Position numbers and translations under genes: made by a program
Part shown: one piece after another, positions 38,247-47,336 of the stretch
How positions within the stretch are numbered: position 1 is the stretch's first letter
How the letters are laid out: every line of letters starts with the position of its first letter
Source: an uncultured Clostridiaceae bacterium
Lineage (GTDB): Bacteria; Bacillota; Clostridia; Clostridiales; Clostridiaceae
DNA: 64,000 bases
Direction of reading: 5' to 3'
Assembly (NCBI GenBank): GCA_946405135.1
Contig: CAMJGD010000015.1
Span: forward strand, 23,082 to 87,081
The notes under the pieces: model-generated
Told to the model about the DNA's origin: nothing
What the model saw: only the letters and a program-made list of their open reading frames with translations
Database searches by the model: none

Positions 38247-39218
38247 ATGAAAAAAATAACAATTACTATTATTTTGATTATATCAATTATAATAACTTTG
38301 TCATTAAAGATTACATTGGATAAGAGAGGTAAAGGAGAAGCTTTTCCTCATTTTAAGCAAGCTATAATTAAGTATAGTGGAAGTGCTAATGCTATTTCTA
38401 AGGAAAAGTTTAAAATGCCTATAATTTTCGTTGATGAAAGCAAGATGAGTGAATTAGCTTCTGTAGAAAATTTAAAAGAAATATATATAGTAGATAGCAA
38501 CGGTATAAAGTATCCAATGATGGATTATAAGATACAAGATGGCGTTGAGAATAAAGGATATATAATGAGAAATTTTGAAGGTAATATTATATTTAAAAAT
38601 CCAGGGATTTATGAACTTACAAATGTAAAGTTTAAGTTTTTAGATAATAAAATAAAAGATTATCCTTTAGGAAATTTTAAAGTATATGTAGAATCTAAAG
38701 AAAATTTTAGTAACATGTTTATTGGTAATATTTTTCCTGAATATATTTTTAGCAAAGAAAAACCAGGAATTTCTGGAGTTATGGTAAGGTTTGATATTCA
38801 AGCTGAAGACATAGTATTAAAAAATATTGATTTGGGTGTAGATGGTTTAAATGTAGATAAAAATAATATAATTGTAACTAAGGATATTATAGATATAAAC
38901 GATTTTGAAAGCAAACGAAATGCAAAAGAATTCATATGCTTTGATTCTATGCGGGTAACTGAAAATAGTGACTCTGGTTATTTAGATAAGAAAATATCAA
39001 AAGAATATATTAAAGATAATTATATTATGCTTTTAATTCCTATTACTTGCAGCAAAGAATTCAATTTAAAAAATACTGCTATAGCTTTAAATTTAAAGTT
39101 TACTATTAATAGTAAGGGAAAGGACTATGAGTTATATTCTCTTCAGCCCCTTGTATATTTGCCTTTAATTAATAAAGATTTGAAGCCTTTAAATCTTTTA
39201 AAGGAGGAAGGAAAATGA
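38247..39218 (+). CDS. Unknown membrane-anchored protein of an ABC-2 cassette
   Basis: A 323-residue protein I do not recognise. One N-terminal hydrophobic helix (residues 3-22) looks like an uncleaved anchor, with the remainder outside the membrane. The rest is beta-rich with no Cys motif, catalytic motif or lipobox. It overlaps the ATPase gene by four bases (ATGA), so it belongs to the transporter. It may be an accessory or immunity-type partner of the exporter. ATG about eight bases after GAGGTG. Confidence 0.6.
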   Translation: MKKITITIILIISIIITLSLKITLDKRGKGEAFPHFKQAIIKYSGSANAISKEKFKMPIIFVDESKMSELASVENLKEIYIVDSNGIKYPMMDYKIQDGVENKGYIMRNFEGNIIFKNPGIYELTNVKFKFLDNKIKDYPLGNFKVYVESKENFSNMFIGNIFPEYIFSKEKPGISGVMVRFDIQAEDIVLKNIDLGVDGLNVDKNNIIVTKDIIDINDFESKRNAKEFICFDSMRVTENSDSGYLDKKISKEYIKDNYIMLLIPITCSKEFNLKNTAIALNLKFTINSKGKDYELYSLQPLVYLPLINKDLKPLNLLKEEGK

Positions 39219-40084
39219 GTTTTCAAGTATTAAATTTGAGTAAAAGCTATAATAGGTTTAATCCCTTTAAAAAATGTGAAGTACTTGAAGATGTATCGTT
39301 TAATATTAATAAAGGCGAACTATATTCAATTATAGGTCAAAATGGGGTTGGAAAAACTACAACAATTAAATGTATATTAAAATTTATAAAAAAGGATAGG
39401 GGTGAAATATCCTTTGAAGGTAAGGATATGAGCGAAATTATAGAAAAAGGTAAACTTGGATATTTACCTGAAGAATTAGTTTATCCAAGTAGTATAAGCG
39501 CAATGTCCTATATTACGGATATGGGAATATTAAAAGGTATGGATAAAGAATTGATTAAGAAAAAAATATCAGAACTAGCCTGTTTATTTGAGTTAGATAA
39601 ATGTATTGATAAGCCAATTAAGAAGCTTTCAAAAGGCATGAGAAAAAAAGTAGGATTTATTCAGGCTGTATTAAATGAACCTGAATTTTTGATATTAGAT
39701 GAACCTACAGATGGGCTGGATCCAGTAGCTAGAAGAATTATGCTTGATTATATAAAAAGTCTTAGACAGTCAGGATGCAGCATACTAGTTACATCCCACA
39801 TACTTGCTGATTTAGAAATGGTTTGCACTAGAGTCGGCATTATGGATAGAGGTTGTATCATTAATGAAGTAGATTTGGAAAAATTAAGGAAAGAAAAATG
39901 TAAAACATCAATAAAAGTACTTGTTAAGAATGAAGATGACTTTAAAGAAAAGGTTTATATTTTAGAAAAGGAAAAGCCTTTAATTTTTAAAAACATAGAG
40001 GAACTTAAAATATTAAATATAGATTACAGTAATCAGACTCTTGAGGATATATATTTTAATACTTTAAAGAAAGGAAAAGATTAG
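39215..40084 (+). CDS. ABC-2 type transporter ATP-binding protein
   Basis: A 289-residue ATPase. Walker A IGQNGVGKTTTIK, a Q-loop region at YLPEELVYP, signature LSKGMRKKVGFIQA, Walker B LILDEPTDGLDPVAR and H-loop VTSHILADLE; then a C-terminal extension typical of exporter ATPases of the CcmA/NatA type. ATG overlaps the previous gene by four bases and has GGAGGAAGG upstream. Pairs with the permease that starts right after its stop. Confidence 0.9.
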   Translation: MSFQVLNLSKSYNRFNPFKKCEVLEDVSFNINKGELYSIIGQNGVGKTTTIKCILKFIKKDRGEISFEGKDMSEIIEKGKLGYLPEELVYPSSISAMSYITDMGILKGMDKELIKKKISELACLFELDKCIDKPIKKLSKGMRKKVGFIQAVLNEPEFLILDEPTDGLDPVARRIMLDYIKSLRQSGCSILVTSHILADLEMVCTRVGIMDRGCIINEVDLEKLRKEKCKTSIKVLVKNEDDFKEKVYILEKEKPLIFKNIEELKILNIDYSNQTLEDIYFNTLKKGKD

Positions 40085-40879
40085 ATGAGAAAAATTATAA
40101 AGTATAAAATTATAACTTTGTTTGAAGATAAAATATTTAATATAGTTTTACTTATTTATTTTATAGTTCTTAATTATAATATCTTTATTAATTCAGGACT
40201 ATTTTTAGCTGGTTCTGCAGAGTTTAATTCAAAGCTTAAATATACTTTATTAATTAATAACTTCATTGCTACTACTTCAATGTTTGGATTGCTTACGGCT
40301 ATATATATTGGAGCAGGATTTATTGGAAAAGACATAAAATCAAATCAGATATATGTAATATTATCAAGTACATCTAAAAGGTGGGCATACTTTTTTGGAA
40401 ATTGGATTGGTTCCATAGTAGTGATTTTTGTTTTCCTTTCTTTGATTATACTAAACTATATATGCATTAGTGCAGCTTTAGGGGTAATGACTTACTACAT
40501 AGACTTTTTAACTATTCTTATAGAAACTGTGTTAAACATGATTGTGATAATGACAATAACAGCAGCGGCTTCAATTTTCATTGAAGGATATGGAAGTGCT
40601 TTGGTTGGTTTTATAGCTCTTACAATTTATAATATTCATTCAGCTTGTAAAATACCATTTACTAATCATTTTGTAAATGTAGATTTTAATTTACGAAGGC
40701 TGTTAGTAAATATATCACCCATAAGATCTATATATGCATCCTCTATAACCAGTGAAGGAGTTATTGAACGGTTTAATGTAGAACCATTTTTAATTCATAA
40801 TTTTACAGCATATCAGATGCTTTATATAGGTATTCTACTGATAATAGGCATTTTTGCATTGGGGAATAGGGAACTTTAG
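40085..40879 (+). CDS. ABC-2 type transporter permease
   Basis: A 264-residue membrane protein with six hydrophobic helices and an N-terminal cytoplasmic segment, the ABC-2 permease layout (GAGFIGKDIKSNQIYVILSS after helix 2). Starts one base after the ATPase stop. Substrate unknown; lantibiotic immunity, drug or lipid export are all possible. Confidence 0.8.
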   Translation: MRKIIKYKIITLFEDKIFNIVLLIYFIVLNYNIFINSGLFLAGSAEFNSKLKYTLLINNFIATTSMFGLLTAIYIGAGFIGKDIKSNQIYVILSSTSKRWAYFFGNWIGSIVVIFVFLSLIILNYICISAALGVMTYYIDFLTILIETVLNMIVIMTITAAASIFIEGYGSALVGFIALTIYNIHSACKIPFTNHFVNVDFNLRRLLVNISPIRSIYASSITSEGVIERFNVEPFLIHNFTAYQMLYIGILLIIGIFALGNREL

Positions 40880-40901
40880 ATGAGAGTATTTTTTACAGAG
40901 T

Positions 40902-40931
40902 AATGAAAATCATAAAAATGTTTAGCCGTAA
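40902..40931 (+). repeat. 30-bp direct repeat, right copy
   Basis: Second copy of the repeat at 37988-38017, 29 of 30 identical. It sits between the exporter cassette and the promoter of the GH35 operon. Confidence 0.9.
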
Positions 40932-40959
40932 AGTTAGTTATAAAAAATCAATCATACTA

Positions 40960-40988
40960 TTGAAATATGATAAATATTTTAGTATAAT
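40960..40988 (+). promoter_or_regulatory. Promoter of the GH35-GH3 operon
   Basis: TTGAAA (40960-40965), 17-base spacer, TATAAT (40983-40988). The transcription start falls about 41-42 bases beyond the end of the right direct repeat's promoter half and right before the operator at 41000, leaving an untranslated leader of about 350 bases. The gap 40880-41343 contains this promoter, two operators and otherwise AT-rich sequence. Confidence 0.7.
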
Positions 40989-40999
40989 AAAGCTGCCTA

Positions 41000-41014
41000 T
41001 TGAAACGTTTCGAA
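41000..41014 (+). promoter_or_regulatory. LacI-type operator 1 of the glucan regulon
   Basis: TTGAAACGTTTCGAA, a near-perfect palindrome around the core GAAACGTTTC, starting 12 bases after the -10 box. Well placed to block initiation or early elongation. Confidence 0.8.
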
Positions 41015-41253
41015 AATAACTTCAATATAAAATAATGGATCAACTTGATACCTAAAAATATATAGGGTTACTATTTTAAAACTTAACTTGTGCATGAGAA
41101 ATTTCTTTAATTAATCATGGATTTATTTCATGTAGCTATTAAGCTTTTATTTGGGAACCATATAATTTACTATTTTTAAATAGATAGTTTATTTACATAG
41201 TGATTTCTATAGCATTTCTTCACAAAAGATTAACTTCATATTTTTCATGCCTA

Positions 41254-41267
41254 TAGAAACGTTTCGA
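41254..41267 (+). promoter_or_regulatory. LacI-type operator 2 of the glucan regulon
   Basis: TAGAAACGTTTCGA with the same ten-base core, 254 bases after operator 1 in the leader and 76 bases before the GH35 start. Two sites at this distance could be bridged by a LacI-type tetramer or act as a roadblock. Confidence 0.75.
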
Positions 41268-41343
41268 AATTTCAATGTAATAATAGTAAAACTCTACTTA
41301 AAATATAGTTTTAGATTGCGGCAGACAGGAGTGAATTTGTCAG

Positions 41344-43725
41344 GTGATTGAGATAAAGGATGAGGCTTTAATTATAAATGGTAAAAAAGAATTTATTTAT
41401 GGAGGGGAATTACATTATTTTAGAACTCCTAAAAAAAATTGGCCTTTACTTGTAAAAAAAATTAAAGAAGCAGGATGTAACCTCATTAGTACTTATGTAC
41501 CTTGGTGTTGGCATGAATTTGAGGAAGGAAAGTTTGATTTTAATGGTAACACCATAGAAGAAAGGGATCTTGTAAGTTTTTTAGAACTTTTGAAAAGTGA
41601 AAATATGTATTGCATAGTTAGACCAGGACCTTATGTGATGTCTGAAATTAAATTGGAAGGTATGCCTAAATGGCTCATAGAAAGCTATCCTGAGGTTATA
41701 GCAAAAGATCAGTTTGGAAAGGATCATCCAACTAAAGTGGTATCCTATATGCATCCTACTTACCTAAAAAAGGTACAGCAGTGGTATGAAAAGGTATGTG
41801 GCATCTTTAAAAATTATCAAATTACTAAGGGTGCTAATATAATAATGCTTCAGCTGGACAATGAAGTTGGAATGCTTCAGTGGGTAAACAATCAAGCTGA
41901 TTTTAATAAGGCAGCCTTAGAATATTTTAAACACTACCTAGAAAATAAATATGAAGATATAAATACTTTCAATAATGAATATGGTACAAATTGTTTAGAT
42001 TTTCAAGCTTTTATTAATGAAGATATGTTTAAGGACAATAAGCATTATGCTCTAAGATTATCTAGAGATTACAGTGATTTCATGAGAGGGTATTTTGAAA
42101 AATATATAGCTGAAATAAAAAGTTATGCAGTAAAAAATGGAATTGATGTACCTTTTATTGTTAATGTTCATGGATTTATAACTGTAGAAAATACAGGGAG
42201 AGGTACAACTTATCCTATAGGTTTATCTCAACTTTACAAAATATCTAAAATGGAGAATGTGGTATTAGCAGGGGACTACTATATTAGAAATATTACCTAT
42301 GATAATTATTACGATCTAATTATAGCTAATGCATTTACAAAAGCCATTCAAAGTGAGGGTAAGCCATTGTTTTCAGCAGAATTTCAAAGTGGAGCATTGA
42401 CAGATAGACCAAGACTTCAGCCTTCAGATATTGACTTAAGCACTAGAATTTGCATAGGCAGTGGAATGAATGCAATAAATTATTACATGTTTTCTTCAGG
42501 AGAAAACTATGATGATATAGGACTTTTTGGAAAACGGCATCAGTGGCAGGCACCTCTTAAAGAGAATGGAGAAGAAAGACCTCATTATTCTAAGATAAAA
42601 TATCTGGGAAGTTTATTTAAATCATGGAGTGAAGAGATTTTAGACACAAAAAAATCTATAGATACCTATATAGGATTTTATGCTGATTATTATATGACAG
42701 AATATAATAATAAAAACACTGAAGAAATAATAAATAAAATAGTTGAATTTAGAGAAAAATTTCAATTTGATGGTATTTTACGTTCTTTGTCACTTTCCAA
42801 TATTTCTTTTGAAGCTATAGATGTAATGGAAAAGCAAAATATAGATCCAAACAAAGTTAAAAGTTTATGGATGTTTTCTACAGAATGGATGGATGAGCAT
42901 ATTCAAAGGAAACTAGTGGATTATGTTTTATCAGGAGGAAATCTTATACTGTATCCACAAATTCCAGTTTACGATATGAGTGGAAAGAAATGTACCTTAT
43001 TAAAAGATGCAATAGATGTGGAGATTAAGGAAAGCAAAAAAGGCTGGATAAGATTAAATGTATTAGGTATAGATTCAGTATTTGCAAATTATAGATTAGT
43101 ATTTGACAAATTTAATGGAAAGCCTATTGCTTGGTATGATGAAGAGGGAGAAAAAGAAGTTGCAGCTTTTGCTAAGCAGTTAGGCAAGGGAAATGTTTTA
43201 GTTTTTGGCATTGGTATGGAACATGAATATGATTACAAGATTGATGTAATAAAAAAATTGGCTGAAAATTTAGGAATAAATACAGATATCTATTGTTCTG
43301 ATAAATGGACAAGTGTTTTAATAAGGGAAAACCAAGAAAAAGCTTTTATATTTATAAATAATTTTGATGAAATAGATAAAAACATTAATTTACAATACAA
43401 AAATGAAGATATATTTAATGGAAATAATATTCATGTACCGGCAAGAAGTGGATTAATGCTTCCTGTGAATTGTAGTATCAATGAAGATATAAAAGTAATT
43501 TATAGTACTTTAGAGATAAGCAGTTTTGAATTTACTCAGTTAGGTGTTAAAATATGCTGTGCTTCAAAGGCAGGAATAAATGGATACATGAGAATTGAAA
43601 GTGATAACTACAGGATAAATGAAAAAGAAAATATAAAGATTAAAAAACACCAATCAAAGGTAGTAGACATCACCATAGAGTCGAAGGCAGATGTTACAGA
43701 AATAGAATTTATAAGAGAGAAGTAG
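41344..43725 (+). CDS. Glycoside hydrolase family 35 enzyme
   Basis: A 793-residue GH35 protein. The barrel begins GGELHYFRTPKKNW with EAGCNLISTYVPWCWHE; the acid/base Glu is in MLQLDNEVGML (about residue 176) and the nucleophile Glu in LFSAEFQSGAL. GH35 members are mostly beta-galactosidases, but one from Ignavibacterium album, in a beta-1,2-glucan cluster, is a beta-1,2-glucosyltransferase. This gene shares its operator with a GH144-type and a GH94 gene, so an action on sophoro-oligosaccharides is at least as likely as galactosidase. No signal peptide. The GTG start is only weakly supported: AGGAG lies 13 bases away. Confidence 0.85.
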   Translation: MIEIKDEALIINGKKEFIYGGELHYFRTPKKNWPLLVKKIKEAGCNLISTYVPWCWHEFEEGKFDFNGNTIEERDLVSFLELLKSENMYCIVRPGPYVMSEIKLEGMPKWLIESYPEVIAKDQFGKDHPTKVVSYMHPTYLKKVQQWYEKVCGIFKNYQITKGANIIMLQLDNEVGMLQWVNNQADFNKAALEYFKHYLENKYEDINTFNNEYGTNCLDFQAFINEDMFKDNKHYALRLSRDYSDFMRGYFEKYIAEIKSYAVKNGIDVPFIVNVHGFITVENTGRGTTYPIGLSQLYKISKMENVVLAGDYYIRNITYDNYYDLIIANAFTKAIQSEGKPLFSAEFQSGALTDRPRLQPSDIDLSTRICIGSGMNAINYYMFSSGENYDDIGLFGKRHQWQAPLKENGEERPHYSKIKYLGSLFKSWSEEILDTKKSIDTYIGFYADYYMTEYNNKNTEEIINKIVEFREKFQFDGILRSLSLSNISFEAIDVMEKQNIDPNKVKSLWMFSTEWMDEHIQRKLVDYVLSGGNLILYPQIPVYDMSGKKCTLLKDAIDVEIKESKKGWIRLNVLGIDSVFANYRLVFDKFNGKPIAWYDEEGEKEVAAFAKQLGKGNVLVFGIGMEHEYDYKIDVIKKLAENLGINTDIYCSDKWTSVLIRENQEKAFIFINNFDEIDKNINLQYKNEDIFNGNNIHVPARSGLMLPVNCSINEDIKVIYSTLEISSFEFTQLGVKICCASKAGINGYMRIESDNYRINEKENIKIKKHQSKVVDITIESKADVTEIEFIREK

Positions 43726-43741
43726 CGGGGGTATAAAAATT

Positions 43742-45853
43742 ATGGTGAGCTTAAAAGAAGAAAATATATGTAAAGAAGCTAAAATGCTGCTTGAAAATAT
43801 GACTTTGGAAGAGAAAATTGGACAGCTTGTGCAGTATGGAAGACTTAAGGAAGCAGAGCTTCAAAAACTGGAGGCTGGTAAAATAGGATCTTTTTTAAAT
43901 GTAGCTGGAGCAGATAAAGTAAATAAGCTTCAAGAAAAGGCTATGAAATCTAAAAATCCTATACCACTTATCATTGGTGATGATGTTATACATGGATACA
44001 AGACTATTTTTCCTATTCCTTTAGGGGAAAGCTGCAGCTGGGATTTAAAACTTATAGAGGAGACATCTGAAATAGCAGCGGAAGAGGCATCCACAGAAGG
44101 CATAAACTGTATCTTTGCTCCTATGATAGATATAACTAGAGATCCAAGATGGGGGCGAGTGGCTGAAGGCACAGGAGAGGATGTGTTTTTAGCATCACAA
44201 ATAGCAAGGGCAAAAATTAGGGGAATCCAAAGCAATAAATGGAATGATAGACCTTATGTAACTGCGTGTCCTAAACATTTTATAGCTTATGGGGCGGCGG
44301 AAGGAGGAAGAGATTATAGTGCCGTAGACGTTTCTGAGAGATGTTTAAGAGAAACTTATCTTCCACCTTTTACTGCAGCTTTAGATGAAGGCGCTTATAC
44401 TATTATGTGCTCTTTTAATGACTTAAATGGTATACCTTCTTCTGCAAACAAATTTATTTTAAGAAAAATATTAAGACAAGAATTAGGTTTTGAAGGTTTA
44501 GTTATAAGCGATTGGGAATCTATAGAAGAATTGATTTATCATGGCATTGCTAAGGATAAAAAAGAAGCTTCATTAAAGAGTATAGAAGCTGGAGTAGATA
44601 TAGATATGCATTCTGGAAGTTATGAAGAGCATATCCATGCATTGATTGATGAAGGTAAATTGGATAAAGAGTTATTGGATGAAGCTGTGTTAAGAATATT
44701 AAAAGTTAAAATAGCTCTTAATCTTTTTAATAACACTTACACAGATACTAGTTTAAGTAAAAAGGTTATAAGAAGTACTAAAAATGTAGAAAAAGCGCTA
44801 GAAGCAGCAAGAAAATCTATAGTGCTTCTTAAAAATAAAGATTGTTTACTGCCATTAAATAAAAATATAAAATCTATAGGGGTAATAGGACCTCTTGCAG
44901 AGGATAAGGTAAATCCTTTAGGTTGCTGGGCGTTAAAGGGAGAACCTAAGCAAGTAACCACAGTACTAGAAGGTATAAAGCACAAATTAAAATCAGAAAC
45001 TGCAGTTTACTATGAAAAAGGTTGTAATATAAATTCAGATTTAGAAGGTGGCATTGATAGAGCTTTAGAATTAGCTAAAAAAGTGGAAAAAGTGGTGCTT
45101 GTATTAGGAGAAAGTTCAGATATGAGCGGAGAAAATCATAACAGAGCTTATATAGGTATACCAGAAGCTCAAAAGAAGCTTTTAAAGGCTCTTCATTCAG
45201 AAAATATACCTGTAGTACTTGTGCTTATGAATGGAAGACCTTTGACACTAACTTGGGAAGAAGAAAATATACCAGCAATAATTGAGGCTTGGCACTTAGG
45301 AGATGAAAGTGGAAATGCCATAGCAGATGTGATTTTCGGGGATTATAATCCTTCAGGAAAGCTAACTATGTCTTTTCCGAGATGTGAAGGTCAGATACCT
45401 GTCTATTATAATAAGAAAAATACAGGAAGGCCTAATTTTAAAAAGTACCTAGATGTAGAGGAAACTCCACTTTATCCTTTTGGTTATGGGTTGAGCTATA
45501 CTCAGTTTAACTATAAGAACATAAAGTTAAGCTCTAAAAAAATAAAACAAGATGAAAAACTAACTATAACTGCGGAAATTGAAAATGTAGGAAAGATAGC
45601 TGGTGATGAAATAGTTCAGCTGTATATAAGAGATATGGTGGCGTCTATAACAAGACCTATTAAGGAATTAAAAGGATTTAAAAGAGTGCATTTAGATCCT
45701 GGAGAATGTAAAGAGATTAAATTTGAAATCACAGCAAAAGAATTGGGTTTTTATGATGAATACTTTAATTTTGTAGTGGAAAAGGGTGATTTCAAAGTTT
45801 GGATAGGTCCTAATAGCATACAAGGACTAAAAGAGAATTTTGAAGTTATTTAG
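43742..45853 (+). CDS. Beta-glucosidase, GH3 (BglX-type)
   Basis: A 703-residue three-domain GH3 enzyme. The barrel has DDVIHGYKTIFPIPL, RDPRWGRVAEGTGED and KHFIAYGAAEGGRDY; the nucleophile is the Asp in GLVISDWESIEEL. The alpha/beta sandwich begins SIVLLKNKDCLLPL, and a fibronectin-III-like domain (GDEIVQLYIRD ... ELKGFKRV) ends it. It has no signal peptide, so it acts in the cytoplasm on imported oligosaccharides. A GH3 enzyme specific for sophorose accompanies the Listeria innocua beta-1,2-glucan cluster, which supports the same role here. ATG eight bases after CGGGGG, 16 bases from the GH35 gene. Confidence 0.9.
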   Translation: MVSLKEENICKEAKMLLENMTLEEKIGQLVQYGRLKEAELQKLEAGKIGSFLNVAGADKVNKLQEKAMKSKNPIPLIIGDDVIHGYKTIFPIPLGESCSWDLKLIEETSEIAAEEASTEGINCIFAPMIDITRDPRWGRVAEGTGEDVFLASQIARAKIRGIQSNKWNDRPYVTACPKHFIAYGAAEGGRDYSAVDVSERCLRETYLPPFTAALDEGAYTIMCSFNDLNGIPSSANKFILRKILRQELGFEGLVISDWESIEELIYHGIAKDKKEASLKSIEAGVDIDMHSGSYEEHIHALIDEGKLDKELLDEAVLRILKVKIALNLFNNTYTDTSLSKKVIRSTKNVEKALEAARKSIVLLKNKDCLLPLNKNIKSIGVIGPLAEDKVNPLGCWALKGEPKQVTTVLEGIKHKLKSETAVYYEKGCNINSDLEGGIDRALELAKKVEKVVLVLGESSDMSGENHNRAYIGIPEAQKKLLKALHSENIPVVLVLMNGRPLTLTWEEENIPAIIEAWHLGDESGNAIADVIFGDYNPSGKLTMSFPRCEGQIPVYYNKKNTGRPNFKKYLDVEETPLYPFGYGLSYTQFNYKNIKLSSKKIKQDEKLTITAEIENVGKIAGDEIVQLYIRDMVASITRPIKELKGFKRVHLDPGECKEIKFEITAKELGFYDEYFNFVVEKGDFKVWIGPNSIQGLKENFEVI

Positions 45854-45935
45854 CCTGGCATTTAATACTAGGTAAAATTAATGAATAAAATTTAGAAGTA
45901 ATTATTTATAAATAAATTTATTTTAAAAAAGCTGT

Positions 45936-45963
45936 AAAGCCCTGATATTAAAGGGCTTTTTCT
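45936..45963 (+). terminator. Terminator of the GH35-GH3 operon
   Basis: AAAGCCCT / AGGGCTTT stem with an eight-base loop and T5 tail. The rest of the 45854-46279 gap holds the promoter and operators of the regulator gene. Confidence 0.85.
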
Positions 45964-46057
45964 TATATTTATGAATAATATATTTGAATAATTAGGAAAT
46001 GATAAACTTATGCTTTAGACTTGAGCATATGTTTTCCTAATAACTTTTAAAAAAACA

Positions 46058-46071
46058 TAAAAACGTTTCAA
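46058..46071 (+). promoter_or_regulatory. Degenerate LacI-type operator upstream of the regulator promoter
   Basis: AAAAACGTTTCAAT; nine of the ten core positions of GAAACGTTTC. It lies 190 bases before the stronger site at 46246, so it may serve as an auxiliary operator. Confidence 0.5.
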
Positions 46072-46202
46072 TAAAATTAAATAAAAAGCTCAAAAATATT
46101 TTAATAATTTAGCATAAAAATTGTTTAAATTAAACATATTATTAATAATAATAACATTTAATTAATAGTATAATAATACATAAATAAAAATTAAAATAAT
46201 AA

Positions 46203-46231
46203 TTGACATAAATGCCTGTAAACGATATAAT
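46203..46231 (+). promoter_or_regulatory. Consensus sigma-A promoter of the regulator-transporter-GH94 operon, with a cre-like site
   Basis: TTGACA (46203-46208), 17-base spacer, TATAAT (46226-46231): a full consensus promoter, which would need repression. TGTAAACGATATAA (46218-46231) overlaps the -10 and matches the CcpA cre pattern at all but one fixed position, suggesting glucose repression. Confidence 0.85.
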
Positions 46232-46245
46232 GGAGCTGAAGTTAA

Positions 46246-46259
46246 TCGAAACGTTTCAA
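46246..46259 (+). promoter_or_regulatory. LacI-type operator of the regulator operon
   Basis: ATCGAAACGTTTCAAT contains the core GAAACGTTTC (46248-46257), 14 bases after the -10 box and 20 bases before the regulator ATG. Expected autoregulation site. Confidence 0.8.
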
Positions 46260-46279
46260 TAGGTATCAAGGAGGATGCT

Positions 46280-47281
46280 ATGGTAACTATAAAAGATGTA
46301 GCAAAAGCTGCAGGAGTATCTATTTCTACAGCATCTTATGCATTAAACGATAGTGAAAAAGTTAGCAAGGCAACTAAAGAAAAAGTTCTGCGGATTGCTC
46401 AAGAATTAGATTATAGACCAAATGGCTCTGCAAGAAATTTAAAAATACAAAGAACAGACCTCATTGGATTATTTGTACATGATATTAATGGACCTTTCTA
46501 TAATGAACTTGTAAAAGGAATTCAAGAAGTAGCAGCTTTAAATAATTATCAGTTAGCTATATTCTGTGATTCCAGTAACAAGGGAAATCCTGCATATAAA
46601 TTTATGCGAGAGAGAAGAGTGGATGGAGCCATAATAATATCTTCTAAGGTTAAGGATGAGGAAATACTTAATTTAGCTAAAAATGGAATGCCTATAGTTG
46701 TACTAGATAGAGAACTAAATGTAGATAATGTGTGTAGTGTTCTTGTAGACAATGAAAAAGGAGCTTATGAAGCGGTATCACATTTAGTTAAAATAGGATA
46801 CAAGAAAATAGCTTTTTTTAGCGGGCCAGAAGATTCTTATGATAGCATAAAGCGCTTTAGTGGATATATGAAAACTCTTAAGACTTATGGAATAGATTTT
46901 AATGAAAACTTAATTATTAAGGGTAAGTTCACCGAACAATCAGGATATGAAGCCATGAATGAGTTTATAAAAGAACATAAAAGCATTCCAGAAGCTATAT
47001 TTTCTTCTAATGATGAAATGGCTATAGGAGCTATAAGGGCTTTAAAGGAAAATGGATATAAAATTCCAGAAGATATTGCTATTATAGGCTTCGACGATAT
47101 AATAATATCATCTTATGTCCAGCCGAACCTAACTACAGTAAAAAGCCCAATGTATGAATTAGGTTTATTGTCTACTCATGCATTATTTAATTTATTAAAT
47201 GGTAAAGCAAAGAACAATTCTTTGACTTTATCTACAGAGCTTATTATAAGAGAATCTTGTGGTAAACAATTAGACAAATAA
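46280..47281 (+). CDS. LacI/GalR-family regulator of the glucan regulon
   Basis: A 333-residue regulator: helix-turn-helix TIKDVAKAAGVSISTASYALN with the minor-groove hinge YRPNGSARNLK, then effector domain with LIGLFVHDINGPFYNELVKG, AIFSSNDEMAIGAIRAL and IAIIGFDDIIISSYVQPNLTTV. Its likely targets are the GAAACGTTTC palindromes at 41000, 41254, 46246 and 53715, since its own promoter carries one. By analogy with the Listeria cluster the inducer would be a short sophoro-oligosaccharide. ATG eight bases after AAGGAGG. Confidence 0.88.
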   Translation: MVTIKDVAKAAGVSISTASYALNDSEKVSKATKEKVLRIAQELDYRPNGSARNLKIQRTDLIGLFVHDINGPFYNELVKGIQEVAALNNYQLAIFCDSSNKGNPAYKFMRERRVDGAIIISSKVKDEEILNLAKNGMPIVVLDRELNVDNVCSVLVDNEKGAYEAVSHLVKIGYKKIAFFSGPEDSYDSIKRFSGYMKTLKTYGIDFNENLIIKGKFTEQSGYEAMNEFIKEHKSIPEAIFSSNDEMAIGAIRALKENGYKIPEDIAIIGFDDIIISSYVQPNLTTVKSPMYELGLLSTHALFNLLNGKAKNNSLTLSTELIIRESCGKQLDK

Positions 47282-47336
47282 GTTAACAAAATGTATATAA
47301 AAGTATACAATTATAAAAAGTTAAGGGGGAAAAGTC

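Noticed and set aside
43930..44235. A 101-codon frame on the minus strand.
   Set aside because: Antisense to the conserved GH3 active-site region; the conserved strand explains it.
47292..47309. Short inverted repeat TGTATA/TATACA between the LacI regulator and binding-protein genes.
   Set aside because: A six-base AT-only stem is expected by chance in DNA of this composition and has no T-run.
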